64,000 bases of DNA from a bacterium. Its GTDB lineage: Bacteria > Myxococcota > UBA727 > JAUIJE01. The number at the start of each line of letters is the position of its first letter. Positions within the stretch are counted from its first letter, which is position 1. Location: assembly GCA_030431455.1 (NCBI GenBank), contig JAUIJE010000005.1, positions 124,001 to 188,000 on the forward strand, written 5' to 3'. The notes below the pieces were generated by a model, which saw only the letters and a list, made by a program, of their open reading frames with translations, made no database searches and had not been told where the DNA came from. Below, piece by piece: positions 16,266 to 26,462 of this stretch. Both the position numbers and the translations under genes were made by a program.

Positions 16266-16998
16266 CCGTGGCCTCCTGCATCGCCAATGTCACTGTCCGC
16301 GCGCCTTCTATCTCGGACAGCGACGTGACCAGCCGGGGCTCGTCCCCATCGTCCTTGAGGGTGACGTGATAGGCGTACTCCAGCTCTTGGCCCTGGGTCA
16401 CCTCGCGCAGCGTGATCAACACGTAACGACGACACACCGCCCGCAACGCCTTTTGCAGCGCCTGCTCGGCCTCGGCGGAGGCGGGCAACACCAGCCGCAC
16501 CACCCCGTCGAACTCTTGGTAGGTCCCAAATCCAGTGACTTTGAGCCCCACGATGACGACCACGAACAGCATCGTGCCCAAGTAGCCCGCGGCGTAGCTG
16601 CCGGTGCCGGACGCGATCCCGGACCCGAACGCCGCGAACACGAACACCATGTCGAGGGGATCGCGCAGGTTGGTCCGGAACCGGATCAGGGCCAAGGTGC
16701 CGACGATGCCGATGCCGCGGGCGAGGGAGTTGCCGATGGCGAGCATGAGCATCGCCGAGACCACGCCGGCCACGACGAGCGCCTGCACCATATTTCGTGA
16801 ATAGGAGAGCCCGCGGTAGGTGACGAAATACGTCGCGGCCACCGTCTGGGCGAGGATGTACGCCGACAAGAGCGACACCAAGGTCGCCTGCCAACTCGAC
16901 GCGCCGCCGGAGAGCGACACCAACTGACCAAAAATCTCCATCAACCGTGAATGTGACCAGGCAAAATGCCCGGGCGCAAAAAAAAGCGCATCGGTCAC
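16255..16998 (-). CDS. DUF4956 multi-pass inner membrane protein
   Basis: A 247-residue protein with about four or five membrane helices in residues 30-155, then a soluble C-terminal domain of about 85 residues. The diagnostic stretch GTLALIRFRTNLRDPLDMVF (about 115-134) followed by GSGIASGTG is the DUF4956 signature. Family members are often found next to VTC-type or CotH-type proteins, and their function is unknown. Here it heads an operon with an HlyD adaptor and a TolC-like protein, so it takes the position of the pump. The start is a GTG at 16998; an ATG at 16941 (MEIFGQLV) is an alternative. Confidence 0.8.
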   Translation of the reverse strand: MTDALFFAPGHFAWSHSRLMEIFGQLVSLSGGASSWQATLVSLLSAYILAQTVAATYFVTYRGLSYSRNMVQALVVAGVVSAMLMLAIGNSLARGIGIVGTLALIRFRTNLRDPLDMVFVFAAFGSGIASGTGSYAAGYLGTMLFVVVIVGLKVTGFGTYQEFDGVVRLVLPASAEAEQALQKALRAVCRRYVLITLREVTQGQELEYAYHVTLKDDGDEPRLVTSLSEIEGARTVTLAMQEATVEL

Positions 16999-17079
16999 GT
17001 TGAGAACCGCGCCGCCCCCCGGCTACATTGGACGCTGGCCCGGCCGCGACCGGGGCCAAGAGGAGCAAAGAGGCACCAC

Positions 17080-17559
17080 GTGGCGACCCCCAGCGACCTC
17101 GGTCTGAAGGGAAAGGAATTTGTCGTCGACAAATGGGCCGAGTTCCGCGCCCAGAGCGGCTTCTTCCAGCTCAAGGTCGCCCTCGTGGGCTTCAACGTGC
17201 TCGCCTTGGTCCTGACCTACCTGGTGTTTTGGCCCCCGGCCCGCGACTTTCGGGTGCAGGTCAAACAAGCGGAGGTCATTTTTTCCACCAAGGTGGTGGT
17301 CGAAGTGACCAACCTCCAGGACGACACCGTGCGGGATCTGCAGGTCCGCATCGCGGGGGTGGAGACCGGAGACGATCAGGTCGACACCTGGACCTACAAG
17401 GTGCGGGAGCTGCCCCCCCAGAAGACCGAGCGCATCGAACAAAAGCTGTTCGTCAACAAAGCCGGTCGGGTGCCCCCCACCAAGCTCGACGTCCTCGAGG
17501 TCAAGCTGCTCCTCGACGGCGACGTGCAGATGGTGCACCGCCCCCACGGCCCCTCATGA
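17080..17559 (+). CDS. Single-pass membrane protein with periplasmic domain
   Basis: A 159-residue protein starting at a GTG (17080) with AAAGAGG upstream. A cytoplasmic segment is followed by one transmembrane helix (about 27-48, LKVALVGFNVLALVLTYLVFW) and a beta-rich extracytoplasmic domain (EVIFSTKVVVEVTNLQDDTVRDL). The latter reads like an immunoglobulin-type fold. No family assigned. Its stop overlaps the start of the RNase J-like gene (ATGA at 17556), so it heads that gene cluster. Confidence 0.65.
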   Translation: MATPSDLGLKGKEFVVDKWAEFRAQSGFFQLKVALVGFNVLALVLTYLVFWPPARDFRVQVKQAEVIFSTKVVVEVTNLQDDTVRDLQVRIAGVETGDDQVDTWTYKVRELPPQKTERIEQKLFVNKAGRVPPTKLDVLEVKLLLDGDVQMVHRPHGPS

Positions 17560-19082
17560 CCCGGGTGGTCCTGCTCGGGGGCATCGGCACCTTCGGCATG
17601 AACGGCCTGCTCATCGACGACGGCGGCCGCAAACTCATGGTCGACGCCGGCCTGCGCTTTTTGTCCGACGCCGCCGGCTACGGCCACCGCGCCCTGCTGT
17701 TCGACCTGGACGACGACCTCCGCCCGGACGCGGTGGTGCTCACCCACGCCCACGAAGACCACATCGGGGCCCTGCCCCACCTCGGGCTCGACGACGTGCC
17801 GATGTGGGCCACCCCGTTCACCGCGCGGCTGATCGCCCAACGCTTCGCCCGGCAGGGCCAACGCGCGCCCCGGATCGAGGTCGTGCCGGTGGGGGGGCGC
17901 GCCACCTGCGCGGGGTTTGACGTCGAGTTCGTCGCGGTGAACCACTCGATTCCCGATTCCGCGGCCCTGCGCATCGAGACCACCGCGGGCGTGATCGTGC
18001 ACTCGGGCGACTTTCGCTGCAGCGACGCCGCCCTCTTGGGCGCGGTCACCGACATGGACCGCTTGCGCGCCATCGGGACGAACGACGACGTGCAGGCGCT
18101 GTTCACCGACAGCACCGGCGCGCTCACCGAGGGCCTGACCGCGCCGGACACCACCCTGGTCGAGCCCCTGGCCGAACGCCTCGCGGCCACCGAGGGCCAG
18201 GTGGTGATCTCGACCTACGCCCGCCACGTCGAGCGCCACCTGGTGGTGGCCGAGGCCTGTCGACGCGCGGGCCGGCGGCTGTGTGTGGTGGGCCGTTCGA
18301 TCCCCGCGTCGCTGAGCGCGGCCGAGGTGACCCTGGGCGCGGGGGTGCTCGCCCGGGGGGAGCTGACCTCGGTGCCCCGCGGACAACGCTGTGTGCTCGT
18401 CAGCGGCTGCCAGGCCGAACCCCAGGGCAACCTGATGCGCATCGCCCGCGACCAAGTCCCCCACGTGACCCTCGACGAGGGGGACGAGGTCTGGATCTCG
18501 GCCCGGGTCATCCCCGGCAATGAAGATGCATTGCGCGGTCTCGCCGACCGCCTCGCCCCCCGCGGGGTCCGGGTCCACACCGCGGTGTGCCACACCTCGG
18601 GGCACGGGGGGCGCGAGGACCTGCGCGCGTTGATTCGCGCGGTCCGGCCGAAGACGGTGGTGCCCATCCACGGGGGCACAGCCCAGCTTTTGGCCCACGC
18701 GGCGCTGGCCGAAGACCTCGGCGTGCCCGCCCTGCGTGTCCGCGAAGGCGACGTGCTCGACCTCGACGACGGACCGCTGCGGGTGGCGATGACGCGCCCC
18801 CTGCGCCATCTCCTGCTCGAGGGGGACGTGCTCCGCGACGACGACGTGCGCGACCAACGCCGGCGCATGGCCGAGGCGGGGGTGTGCGTGGTCGACGTGC
18901 GCACCACGCCGCCGACCGTCCTGCTGCACGCCACCCACAAAAATCTCGTCGAGGCGCGCCTGTGCGACGCCTTGGCCCACAAGGACGAGGGCGTGGCCTG
19001 GGCCGACGCGGTGGCCGAGGCCGCCCAGCGGATGAAAGCCGCCTGCCCGGCGGTGGTGGTGCGCGGGCCCGACGCGCACTGA
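17556..19082 (+). CDS. RNase J-like metallo-beta-lactamase/beta-CASP ribonuclease
   Basis: A 508-residue MBL-fold protein. Motif 2, THAHEDH (His64, His66, Asp68, His69), is followed by NHSIPDS and HSGDFRCSD, then beta-CASP features DSTGAL, STYARHVER and GCQAEPQGNLMRIA. RVIPGNE, HTSGHGGREDL and VVPIHGG complete the metal site. The order matches RNase J, which processes and degrades RNA 5'-to-3' in the cytoplasm. Some motif residues differ from standard RNase J (for example DSTGAL rather than DSTNAE), so it may be a paralogue with a narrower role. It is translationally coupled to the membrane protein before it. Confidence 0.85.
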   Translation: MTRVVLLGGIGTFGMNGLLIDDGGRKLMVDAGLRFLSDAAGYGHRALLFDLDDDLRPDAVVLTHAHEDHIGALPHLGLDDVPMWATPFTARLIAQRFARQGQRAPRIEVVPVGGRATCAGFDVEFVAVNHSIPDSAALRIETTAGVIVHSGDFRCSDAALLGAVTDMDRLRAIGTNDDVQALFTDSTGALTEGLTAPDTTLVEPLAERLAATEGQVVISTYARHVERHLVVAEACRRAGRRLCVVGRSIPASLSAAEVTLGAGVLARGELTSVPRGQRCVLVSGCQAEPQGNLMRIARDQVPHVTLDEGDEVWISARVIPGNEDALRGLADRLAPRGVRVHTAVCHTSGHGGREDLRALIRAVRPKTVVPIHGGTAQLLAHAALAEDLGVPALRVREGDVLDLDDGPLRVAMTRPLRHLLLEGDVLRDDDVRDQRRRMAEAGVCVVDVRTTPPTVLLHATHKNLVEARLCDALAHKDEGVAWADAVAEAAQRMKAACPAVVVRGPDAH

Positions 19083-19180
19083 CCCGCGCGGGTCGACGCG
19101 GTTTGTGAAGAAGTGTCAGCCCGCCCGCCCCGGCGAGAAAGCGCTTGCCGGTCGGGACCCGAGTCGAAAGGTTGGCCCTC

Positions 19181-20371
19181 ATGTGGGTTGTCCGGCTGCT
19201 GTCCGTGTTCGGCGTGTTCTTCGCGATGTGGTTCGCGGTGGGGTTTTTTCTCCGTCGCGGCTTTCCCGGGTTCTACGCCCGCGGGGGGCGCCGGGCGATG
19301 CGCGTGGGCGCGGCCGTGCTCGGGCTGTCGGCGGCGATGTGGTTCGGCGGGCGCGCGGTCGACCTCGAGTTGCTGCAGCTGGTGGGCATGGTCGGCACCA
19401 GCCTGGTGCTGGTCACGGTGACGCTGCTGTTTGTCAGCAGCATTGTGTGGGGACCGCTGTCGTTGTGGCTGGCCAAACGCCTCGCCCAGCCGCCCACCCC
19501 CGCGCCGCCGGTCTCGTCGCCCAGCCGGCGCGCGTTTTTGTCCAAAGCGGTCGGCACCTTGCCCGCGAGCGCGGCCGCCCTCGGCCCGGTGGGCGCCGGG
19601 GCCACGCTGTTGACCCCGGTGGTGCGTCAGGTGTCGTTCGACGTGCCCGGCCTCGATCCGCGACTCGACGGGTTGAGCATCCTCCAGCTCACCGACGTCC
19701 ACCTCGGCACGTTCATCGGGCTCGACCATGTGCGCGCGGCCCTCGACAAGGCCCAGGGGTTCGCGCCCGAGCTGGTGGTGTTCACCGGGGACATCGCCGA
19801 CGACTTTGACAAGCTCGGTCCCGCCCTCGACATGGCCGCCACGCTACAGCCGCCGCTGGGCGTCTACGCGTCCATCGGCAACCACGAGATTTACCGGGGC
19901 CGGGCCGAGGCCGAGGCGATCTACAACCGCAGCCCCGCGACCTACCTGTGCGAGACCGGCGAGGTGATCGAACGCAACGGCGCGCGGCTCTACCTCTGCG
20001 GGGCCGACGACCCCGCGCGCCTCGGCGGCGACCACTCCGCGTTCCTCGAGCAGTCCGTGGCCCGGGCCCTCGACGGCTGTCCCGACGACATCGACTGCAA
20101 GATCGTGCTCAGCCACCGTCCCGAGGGGTTCAAGACCGCGGCCCAAAAAGGCGCGACCCTGACCCTGGCCGGCCACACCCACGGCGGCCAGGTCGCGCTC
20201 CTCGGCCGCAGCGTGTTCGAGCTGTTCGCGCCCGACGCGTTCTTGCTCGGCCGCTACAAAAAACAGGACCGCTCCTTTTTGTACACGTCGGCCGGCCTCG
20301 GGCACTGGTTCCCGTTCCGGCTCAACTGCCCGTGCGAGGTCGCCCTGATCCGACTACACTCGGTGGGATGA
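19181..20371 (+). CDS. Membrane-anchored metallophosphoesterase (calcineurin-like)
   Basis: A 396-residue protein: three hydrophobic helices in the first about 90 residues, a Tat-like motif SRRAFLSK near residue 117, and then a calcineurin-type phosphoesterase domain. The domain shows LTDVHLG, FTGDIADD, GNHE and GHTHGG, the metal-binding motifs of the YkuE/YaeI type. The catalytic domain probably faces the periplasm and hydrolyses a phosphodiester or phosphomonoester, possibly on lipids. The start at 19181 is supported by GAAAGG. The stop overlaps the next gene (ATGA at 20368). Confidence 0.85.
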   Translation: MWVVRLLSVFGVFFAMWFAVGFFLRRGFPGFYARGGRRAMRVGAAVLGLSAAMWFGGRAVDLELLQLVGMVGTSLVLVTVTLLFVSSIVWGPLSLWLAKRLAQPPTPAPPVSSPSRRAFLSKAVGTLPASAAALGPVGAGATLLTPVVRQVSFDVPGLDPRLDGLSILQLTDVHLGTFIGLDHVRAALDKAQGFAPELVVFTGDIADDFDKLGPALDMAATLQPPLGVYASIGNHEIYRGRAEAEAIYNRSPATYLCETGEVIERNGARLYLCGADDPARLGGDHSAFLEQSVARALDGCPDDIDCKIVLSHRPEGFKTAAQKGATLTLAGHTHGGQVALLGRSVFELFAPDAFLLGRYKKQDRSFLYTSAGLGHWFPFRLNCPCEVALIRLHSVG

Positions 20372-21337
20372 CGCACGACACCGCCGGGCGCAGCGCCCTG
20401 CTCTTCCTGCTCTGCTTGGCCAGCGCCTGCCCGGGGACCGAATCGCCCCCGGACGCCGCCGACCTCGACGCGGGGCAGCCCGACGCCGCGGCCCCGGCCC
20501 CCGACGCGGGCGCGCCGGATGCGGCCTTCCCCCCGGCCAAGACCGACCGCACCTCCCCGCGCGGCTATCCCGACACCCTCGAAGCCACCACCTGGAACAT
20601 CGAGAACTTCCCCCAAGCCCCCGAGACCCCCGAGCTGGTGGCCGACCTGATCGCTTCGATGGACCTCGACCTGGTCGCGGTGGAGGAGATCGCCGACACC
20701 GACGCGTTCGACGAGCTCATGGTCCGCTTGGACCAATACGACGCGGTGCTCAGCTCAGACACCTACAGCGACGGCACCTACCAGAAGATCGCGTTCATCT
20801 ACCGCCGGGACCGGCTCACCGTCGAGCAGTCGGGCCTGCTCTACCCCGGCAATGGGTATGCATTTCCCCGCCCCCCGCTGGAGGTACACTTCGCCTACCA
20901 GGAGGGCGACGCCGCCTACTCCTTCATCGCGGTGGGCCTGCACCTCAAGGCCGGTTTTGCCGTCGACGATGTCGAGCGCCGCACCGAGGCGTTCACCACG
21001 TTGGACAACTACGTGCAGAACAAGCTCGACCAAGGCGAAACCCGGGTGGTGCTGCTCGGGGATTTCAACACCGTGCTCAGCCACCCCACCGGCCAAGCGA
21101 CCTTTGGCCCTCTGTACGACAACCCCGACCGCTATACCCTGTTGACCCTGCCGCTGGCCGAGCAGGGCGCGGCGAGCTTTTTGCCCAGCGGGCAGATCCT
21201 CGATCACGTCGTGGTCACCACCGCGTGGGCCGACACCATCGGGGGCGAGTACGCGACCATCCCCAACCTCGACGACGAGCTCGTGACCTACCGCGGGGCG
21301 ATCAGCGACCACCTCCCGGTGGTGGGGGTGTTGCCGC

Positions 21338-21348
<11 letters not shown>
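20368..21348 (+). CDS. Endonuclease/exonuclease/phosphatase-family lipoprotein
   Basis: A 326-residue protein with a lipoprotein signal (LLFLLCLASAC) and an Asp/Ala/Pro-rich spacer, then an EEP-fold domain: TWNIENFP (metal-binding Asn and Glu), VEEI, GLHLKAG, LLGDFNT and ISDHLPV. It should be a surface or periplasmic magnesium-dependent hydrolase of nucleic acids or phosphoesters. It is co-translated with the metallophosphoesterase before it and overlaps the next GD-repeat gene by 11 bases. Confidence 0.85.
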
Positions 21349-22350
<1,002 letters not shown>

Positions 22351-22361
22351 GCCGGACGCGG

Positions 22362-23891
22362 TCAGGCGCCGCCCGGCCGCATCGCCGGCCCCTCGAAGGC
22401 CACCGGCTGGCTGCGGCGGGGCCCGAACGGCAGGGCGGTGGCCACGCGCTCGTCGTCGTCGTCGAGCACTTCCCCCACCAGGTCGTAGTCGTGGGCGTCG
22501 GTGATCTCGACGGTGACGATCTCGCCCGCCTCGAGGGGGCGGGTCGACGACAGGTAGGTGATGCCGTCGATCTCCGGGGCCTGTGACCAGAGCCGCCCGA
22601 CCACGAGGTATTCGTGCTCGTCGGAGAGGCCCTCGACGATGGCTTGGTGCACGGTGCCGATCATGCCCTCGAGGTGGGCCTTGTGGATGCGGCGCTGGCG
22701 GCGCATCAACTTGTCGTAGCGGGCCCGCTTGTCTTTGTAGGACACCTTCTCGTCGAGGTCATAGGCCGCGGTGCCCTCCTCGTCCGAGTACTTGAACACC
22801 CCGAGCCGGTGAAAGCGCACTTCCTCGGCGAAATCGACAAGCATCTGGAAGTCGTCGTCGGTCTCGCCGGGGAACCCGACGATGACGGTGCTGCGCATAC
22901 ACAGCCCGCGCACGGCTTCTTGGGCGGCGGTGAGCAGCGCGCCCAGCCGGCGCTGGTCTTTGCCCCGGCGCATGCGGCGCAACATCCGGTCGCTGCCGTG
23001 CTGCACCGGGATGTCGAGATAGGGCAGGATGTTGCGCCCGGTGTCGAGCTGGTGGAGCAAGGCCCCGGACAAGGTGCGCGGGTACGCGTACATGCAGCGC
23101 ACCCAGGCGATGCCCTCGACCGCGCTGAGGGCCTCGAGCAGCTGGGCCAGGGTCGGGCGGCCGTCGAGGTCGTGGCCGTAGCCGGTGAGGTCCTGGGCGA
23201 TGAGGATCAGCTCTTTGACCCCGCTTTGGGCCAGGCGCTCGGCTTCGCGGACCAGGCCGTCGATGGGCCGGCTGCGCTGCTTGCCGCGCAGCTTGGGGAT
23301 GATGCAGAATGCACATGCATTGTCACAGCCCTCTGCGATCTTCAGGTACGCGGTGTGCTTGGGCATGCTGTTGAGCCGCGGCAGGTCGTATTTGGCCACG
23401 TACTCGAGGTCGGTGGTGACCAGGTTGCGGGCCGCCGGGTCGGTGCGGCCCAAGGTCACGAGTCCCTCGCGGGTGGGCTGGCCGTCGGCGCGGTCTTTGT
23501 GCCCCGCCCCGCCGTGCTCGCGCCCGACCACGTCGAGGATGCGTTCGATGTCGGAGGTGCCGATGAAGTGATCGACCTCGGGCAGCTCATCGGTGAGCTC
23601 GTCCACGTAGCGCTGGGCCAAGCAACCGGACACCACCAGGGTCTGGCCCCGTTGCTTTTTCTCCTCGGCCATCTCGAGCACGGCCTGGATCGATTCCTTC
23701 TTGGCCTCGCCGATGAACGAACACGTGTTGACCACGATGGTGTCCGCGTCCTCGGCCGAGTCCGCGAACTCGTGCCCCTGGGCAAGCACCAAGCCGAGCA
23801 TGTGCTCGGCGTCGACGCGATTTTTGGGACAACCCAGCGACACAAAGTGCACGCGCTTTTTCGGCGCGGGCGCGAGCTCTTGCGTGGTCAT
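22362..23891 (-). CDS. rimO: Ribosomal protein S12 methylthiotransferase RimO
   Basis: A 509-residue radical-SAM methylthiotransferase. The N-terminal UPF0004 domain has three conserved cysteines (SLGCPKN, NTCSFI, SGCLAQRY). The radical-SAM cluster is CDNACAFC in AEGCDNACAFCIIPKLRGK, and a C-terminal TRAM domain starts near residue 430. SLGCPKNRVDAE and AFCIIPKLRG fit RimO better than MiaB. RimO adds a methylthio group to an aspartate of ribosomal protein S12. About 40 residues are inserted between the N-terminal and SAM domains (GHKDRADGQPTRE). Its start overlaps the stop of the S1-domain gene, so the two form a translation-related operon. Confidence 0.93.
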   Translation of the reverse strand: MTTQELAPAPKKRVHFVSLGCPKNRVDAEHMLGLVLAQGHEFADSAEDADTIVVNTCSFIGEAKKESIQAVLEMAEEKKQRGQTLVVSGCLAQRYVDELTDELPEVDHFIGTSDIERILDVVGREHGGAGHKDRADGQPTREGLVTLGRTDPAARNLVTTDLEYVAKYDLPRLNSMPKHTAYLKIAEGCDNACAFCIIPKLRGKQRSRPIDGLVREAERLAQSGVKELILIAQDLTGYGHDLDGRPTLAQLLEALSAVEGIAWVRCMYAYPRTLSGALLHQLDTGRNILPYLDIPVQHGSDRMLRRMRRGKDQRRLGALLTAAQEAVRGLCMRSTVIVGFPGETDDDFQMLVDFAEEVRFHRLGVFKYSDEEGTAAYDLDEKVSYKDKRARYDKLMRRQRRIHKAHLEGMIGTVHQAIVEGLSDEHEYLVVGRLWSQAPEIDGITYLSSTRPLEAGEIVTVEITDAHDYDLVGEVLDDDDERVATALPFGPRRSQPVAFEGPAMRPGGA

Positions 23892-26002
23892 GCCGGGTCT
23901 TCCGCGTCTTCATCGCCATCGGCGTGATCGATCTTCGCTTCGACGTCGCCGGCCAAGGCCGCGCGCAGGCTCGAGGGTTCGTCTGCGTCGATCTTGGCGG
24001 TGGCGTCCCCGGCCAAGGCCGCGCTCAGCGACGAGGGCTCGTCCGCGTCGATCTTCTGCGCCACCCCCGCGGCGAGGTCGTCGGACAACCCCGCCTGGTC
24101 TTTCATCGAGGAGCGCAGCCGCTGCAGCTCGTCGGCGTCGATGCGCTCGGTGGGGCGTTCATCGCCGCCGGCCGCCGCGGGGGGCGCGTCCGGCCCCTCG
24201 GCCAAGTCCTTGAGCTGGTCGCCGATGGCGTCGGCGAGGGTCAGCCGGCCCCCGCCCGATTCCGCCTCTTTGGCTTTGTACTCTTTGTACGCTTCGCGGG
24301 TGTCGCCCTCGACGAGGGCCTTCACGCTGAGCACGACCTTTTTGCGGTTGCGGTCGAAGTTCTTCACCAGGAGCTCAAGCTCGTCGCCCACCCGGACCAC
24401 GTCCTGGGCCCGGCTCACCGGCTCGGTCGAGAGGTCGCGGAAGTTGCACACCCCGGTCAGCGCGCTCTCCTCGAGGGTGAACACAACCTCTTTGTCCGTC
24501 ACCTTCTCCGCGGTGAGCTTGTGGCGCGAACCCCGGGCGTACTTCTTTTCCCAGTCGCCCCAGGGATTTTCCTGCAGCTGTTTCATCGAGCACGCGACCC
24601 GCTGCCGCTCGACGTCGACGTCGAGCACCACCGCCTCGACCTCCTGGCCGACCTGCAACAGCTCCGACGGGTGGTCGACGCGCTCGGTCCAGGACAGCTC
24701 GCCCACGTGGATCAGGCCGTCCACTTGGTCGTCGAGCGCGATGAACGCCCCGAAGTCGGTCAGGGACTTGACCTCGGCCTTGATCACGGTGCCCGCGGGG
24801 TACTTCTCCGCCACCTTTTCGTAAGGGCTCTTTTCCAGCGCCCGCATCGACAGGCTCAGCCGCTGACCGTCATGGTCCACGTCGAGCACACGCGCGGTGA
24901 TGCGCTGGCCGATCGAAAGCCGCGAGGAGACGTGTTTGATGCGGTCCCAGGTCACCTCGGACATGTGCACGAGGCCTTCGACCCCCTCGGGCAACCGCAC
25001 GAACGCGCCGTAGTCGGTGAGCGCGACCACGTCCCCCTCGACGTCGGCGCCGGCCACGACCTTGCCGCGGATGTCCTGCCAGGGGTTGGGGATGAGCTGC
25101 TTGAGCCCGAGCTTGAGCTTGCCCGATTCTTTGTCCGCGCTCAGCACCTGGGTCTCGACGGTGTCGCCCACGGTGAGCACCGACGACACCCGCGGGGTGC
25201 GGTCCCAGGACAGGTCGCTGGCGTGCAAAAGGCCGTCTACGCCGCCGATGTCGACGAAGGCCCCGTATTGCACGATCGAACGCACCCGCCCGGTGACCTT
25301 CTGGCCGACCTCGAGGTTGTCCCAGGTCGACTTGACCAAATCCGCGTAGCGCTTCTTGAGCGCGCCTTTGCGCGACAGCACGATGTTGGCCCGCCCCGCG
25401 TCGAATTCGGTGACGACAAACTCGTCTTGTTCGCCCACTGGCGACTGGCTCTCGTGCAGCCGGGGGTGGTGGCCGTGGCTCTTGGGCAAAAACCCGCGCA
25501 GGGGCTCGTCACCGCCGCCGACCGCGACCGCGTACCCGCCTTTGACCTCGGCCTCGATCACCCCGGGCACCGCCTGTTTTTGCGAGAAGGCCGCGGCAAA
25601 CCCATCCAGCGCCTTGAGCTTCCGCGCCGCCTGCACCGAACCGGTGGCCGCGGGCTGCTCGGCGGTGGGGGGCGCGACCAAAAACACGTCCACGTCTTGG
25701 CCGGCCTCGGCCGCGGGCGCAAACTCGCCGGGCGTGACCGCCACACGCAGGGGGCCGCCGGGGGTCTGGACCTCGACAAACACCGCTTGTTCGGTCACGT
25801 CGACGACCTTCCCCGCCTGGGTGGTGCCGTACAGCGCCGGGCCACCGACCTCGTCGAGCAAAGCCAGGTCAAACTTCGGCGGGCCGTATTCGCGCGGGCG
25901 CCTCGGGGCGCGGCCTTTGCGCGCCCGGGGGGCGCGGTCCTTCTTGGCGGCGGCGTCGGCCACGGGGCGGGTCTGTTCGGTGTCGGTCGTCGTGGTGGTC
26001 AT
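23888..26002 (-). CDS. Multi-S1-domain RNA-binding protein (RpsA-like)
   Basis: A 704-residue protein. A basic N-terminus (RARKGRAPRRPREY) is followed by about five or six S1 OB-fold repeats between residues 55 and 570; the clearest have GRVRSIVQYGAFVDIGGVDG, ALTDYGAFVRLPEGVEG and SLTDFGAFIALDDQVDG. The C-terminal 130 residues are Ala/Asp-rich with two near-identical 20-residue repeats (KIDADEPSSL). The S1 array matches ribosomal protein S1 or a paralogue, which helps mRNA bind the 30S subunit. The long acidic tail is not part of standard S1. It is translationally coupled to rimO. Confidence 0.85.
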   Translation of the reverse strand: MTTTTTDTEQTRPVADAAAKKDRAPRARKGRAPRRPREYGPPKFDLALLDEVGGPALYGTTQAGKVVDVTEQAVFVEVQTPGGPLRVAVTPGEFAPAAEAGQDVDVFLVAPPTAEQPAATGSVQAARKLKALDGFAAAFSQKQAVPGVIEAEVKGGYAVAVGGGDEPLRGFLPKSHGHHPRLHESQSPVGEQDEFVVTEFDAGRANIVLSRKGALKKRYADLVKSTWDNLEVGQKVTGRVRSIVQYGAFVDIGGVDGLLHASDLSWDRTPRVSSVLTVGDTVETQVLSADKESGKLKLGLKQLIPNPWQDIRGKVVAGADVEGDVVALTDYGAFVRLPEGVEGLVHMSEVTWDRIKHVSSRLSIGQRITARVLDVDHDGQRLSLSMRALEKSPYEKVAEKYPAGTVIKAEVKSLTDFGAFIALDDQVDGLIHVGELSWTERVDHPSELLQVGQEVEAVVLDVDVERQRVACSMKQLQENPWGDWEKKYARGSRHKLTAEKVTDKEVVFTLEESALTGVCNFRDLSTEPVSRAQDVVRVGDELELLVKNFDRNRKKVVLSVKALVEGDTREAYKEYKAKEAESGGGRLTLADAIGDQLKDLAEGPDAPPAAAGGDERPTERIDADELQRLRSSMKDQAGLSDDLAAGVAQKIDADEPSSLSAALAGDATAKIDADEPSSLRAALAGDVEAKIDHADGDEDAEDPA
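23936..24055 (-). repeat. 60-bp tandem repeat in the S1-protein gene
   Basis: Two nearly identical 60-base units (plus a short third copy) encode KIDADEPSSL followed by AALAGD and a variable pair. The identity at DNA level, including synonymous positions, suggests recent duplication. Confidence 0.7.
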
Positions 26003-26096
26003 AATCTTCCTGATGAGACCCCGGTCATGAAAGAGCGCAGCCCGGGTGTCAATCCGGCCGCTTTGCGCCCCGGCCCCAAAACGCTAAACCGGCGCG

Positions 26097-26462
26097 ATGT
26101 CTCCGGTGACCCAAATCAGCAAAGAATTCACGTTTGAAGCCGCCCACCGGCTGCCCCACGTGCCCGCCGGCCACAAGTGCGCGCGCCTGCACGGGCACAG
26201 CTTCCGGGTCGAGGTCGTGCTCCGCGGCCCCGTCGACGACACCCTGGGCTGGATCGTGGACTTCGCGGCGATCAAAGACGCGTGGGCGCCGTTGCATGAC
26301 CTGCTCGACCACCACTACCTCAACGAGGTCGACGGCCTCGACAACCCCACCTCCGAGAACCTCGCGCGCTTCATCGCCGAGCGCATCGAGGTGCCCCACC
26401 TGTACGCGATCACGGTGCGGGAGACCTGCACCTCGTCGTGCACGGTGCTGCTTCAGCCATGA
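26097..26462 (+). CDS. queD: 6-carboxy-tetrahydropterin synthase (QueD/PTPS family)
   Basis: A 121-residue PTPS-fold protein. The zinc ligands are His17 (FEAAHRLP), His32 and His34 (LHGHSF), with Cys28 (GHKCARLHGH) as the catalytic cysteine. PTSENLARF with its Glu and the later DHHYLN loop complete the site. The spacing fits QueD, which makes 6-carboxy-tetrahydropterin in the queuosine/7-deazaguanine pathway. The next gene, overlapping by ATGA, is a queuosine-precursor transporter, which supports that role over a biopterin role. Confidence 0.9.
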   Translation: MSPVTQISKEFTFEAAHRLPHVPAGHKCARLHGHSFRVEVVLRGPVDDTLGWIVDFAAIKDAWAPLHDLLDHHYLNEVDGLDNPTSENLARFIAERIEVPHLYAITVRETCTSSCTVLLQP

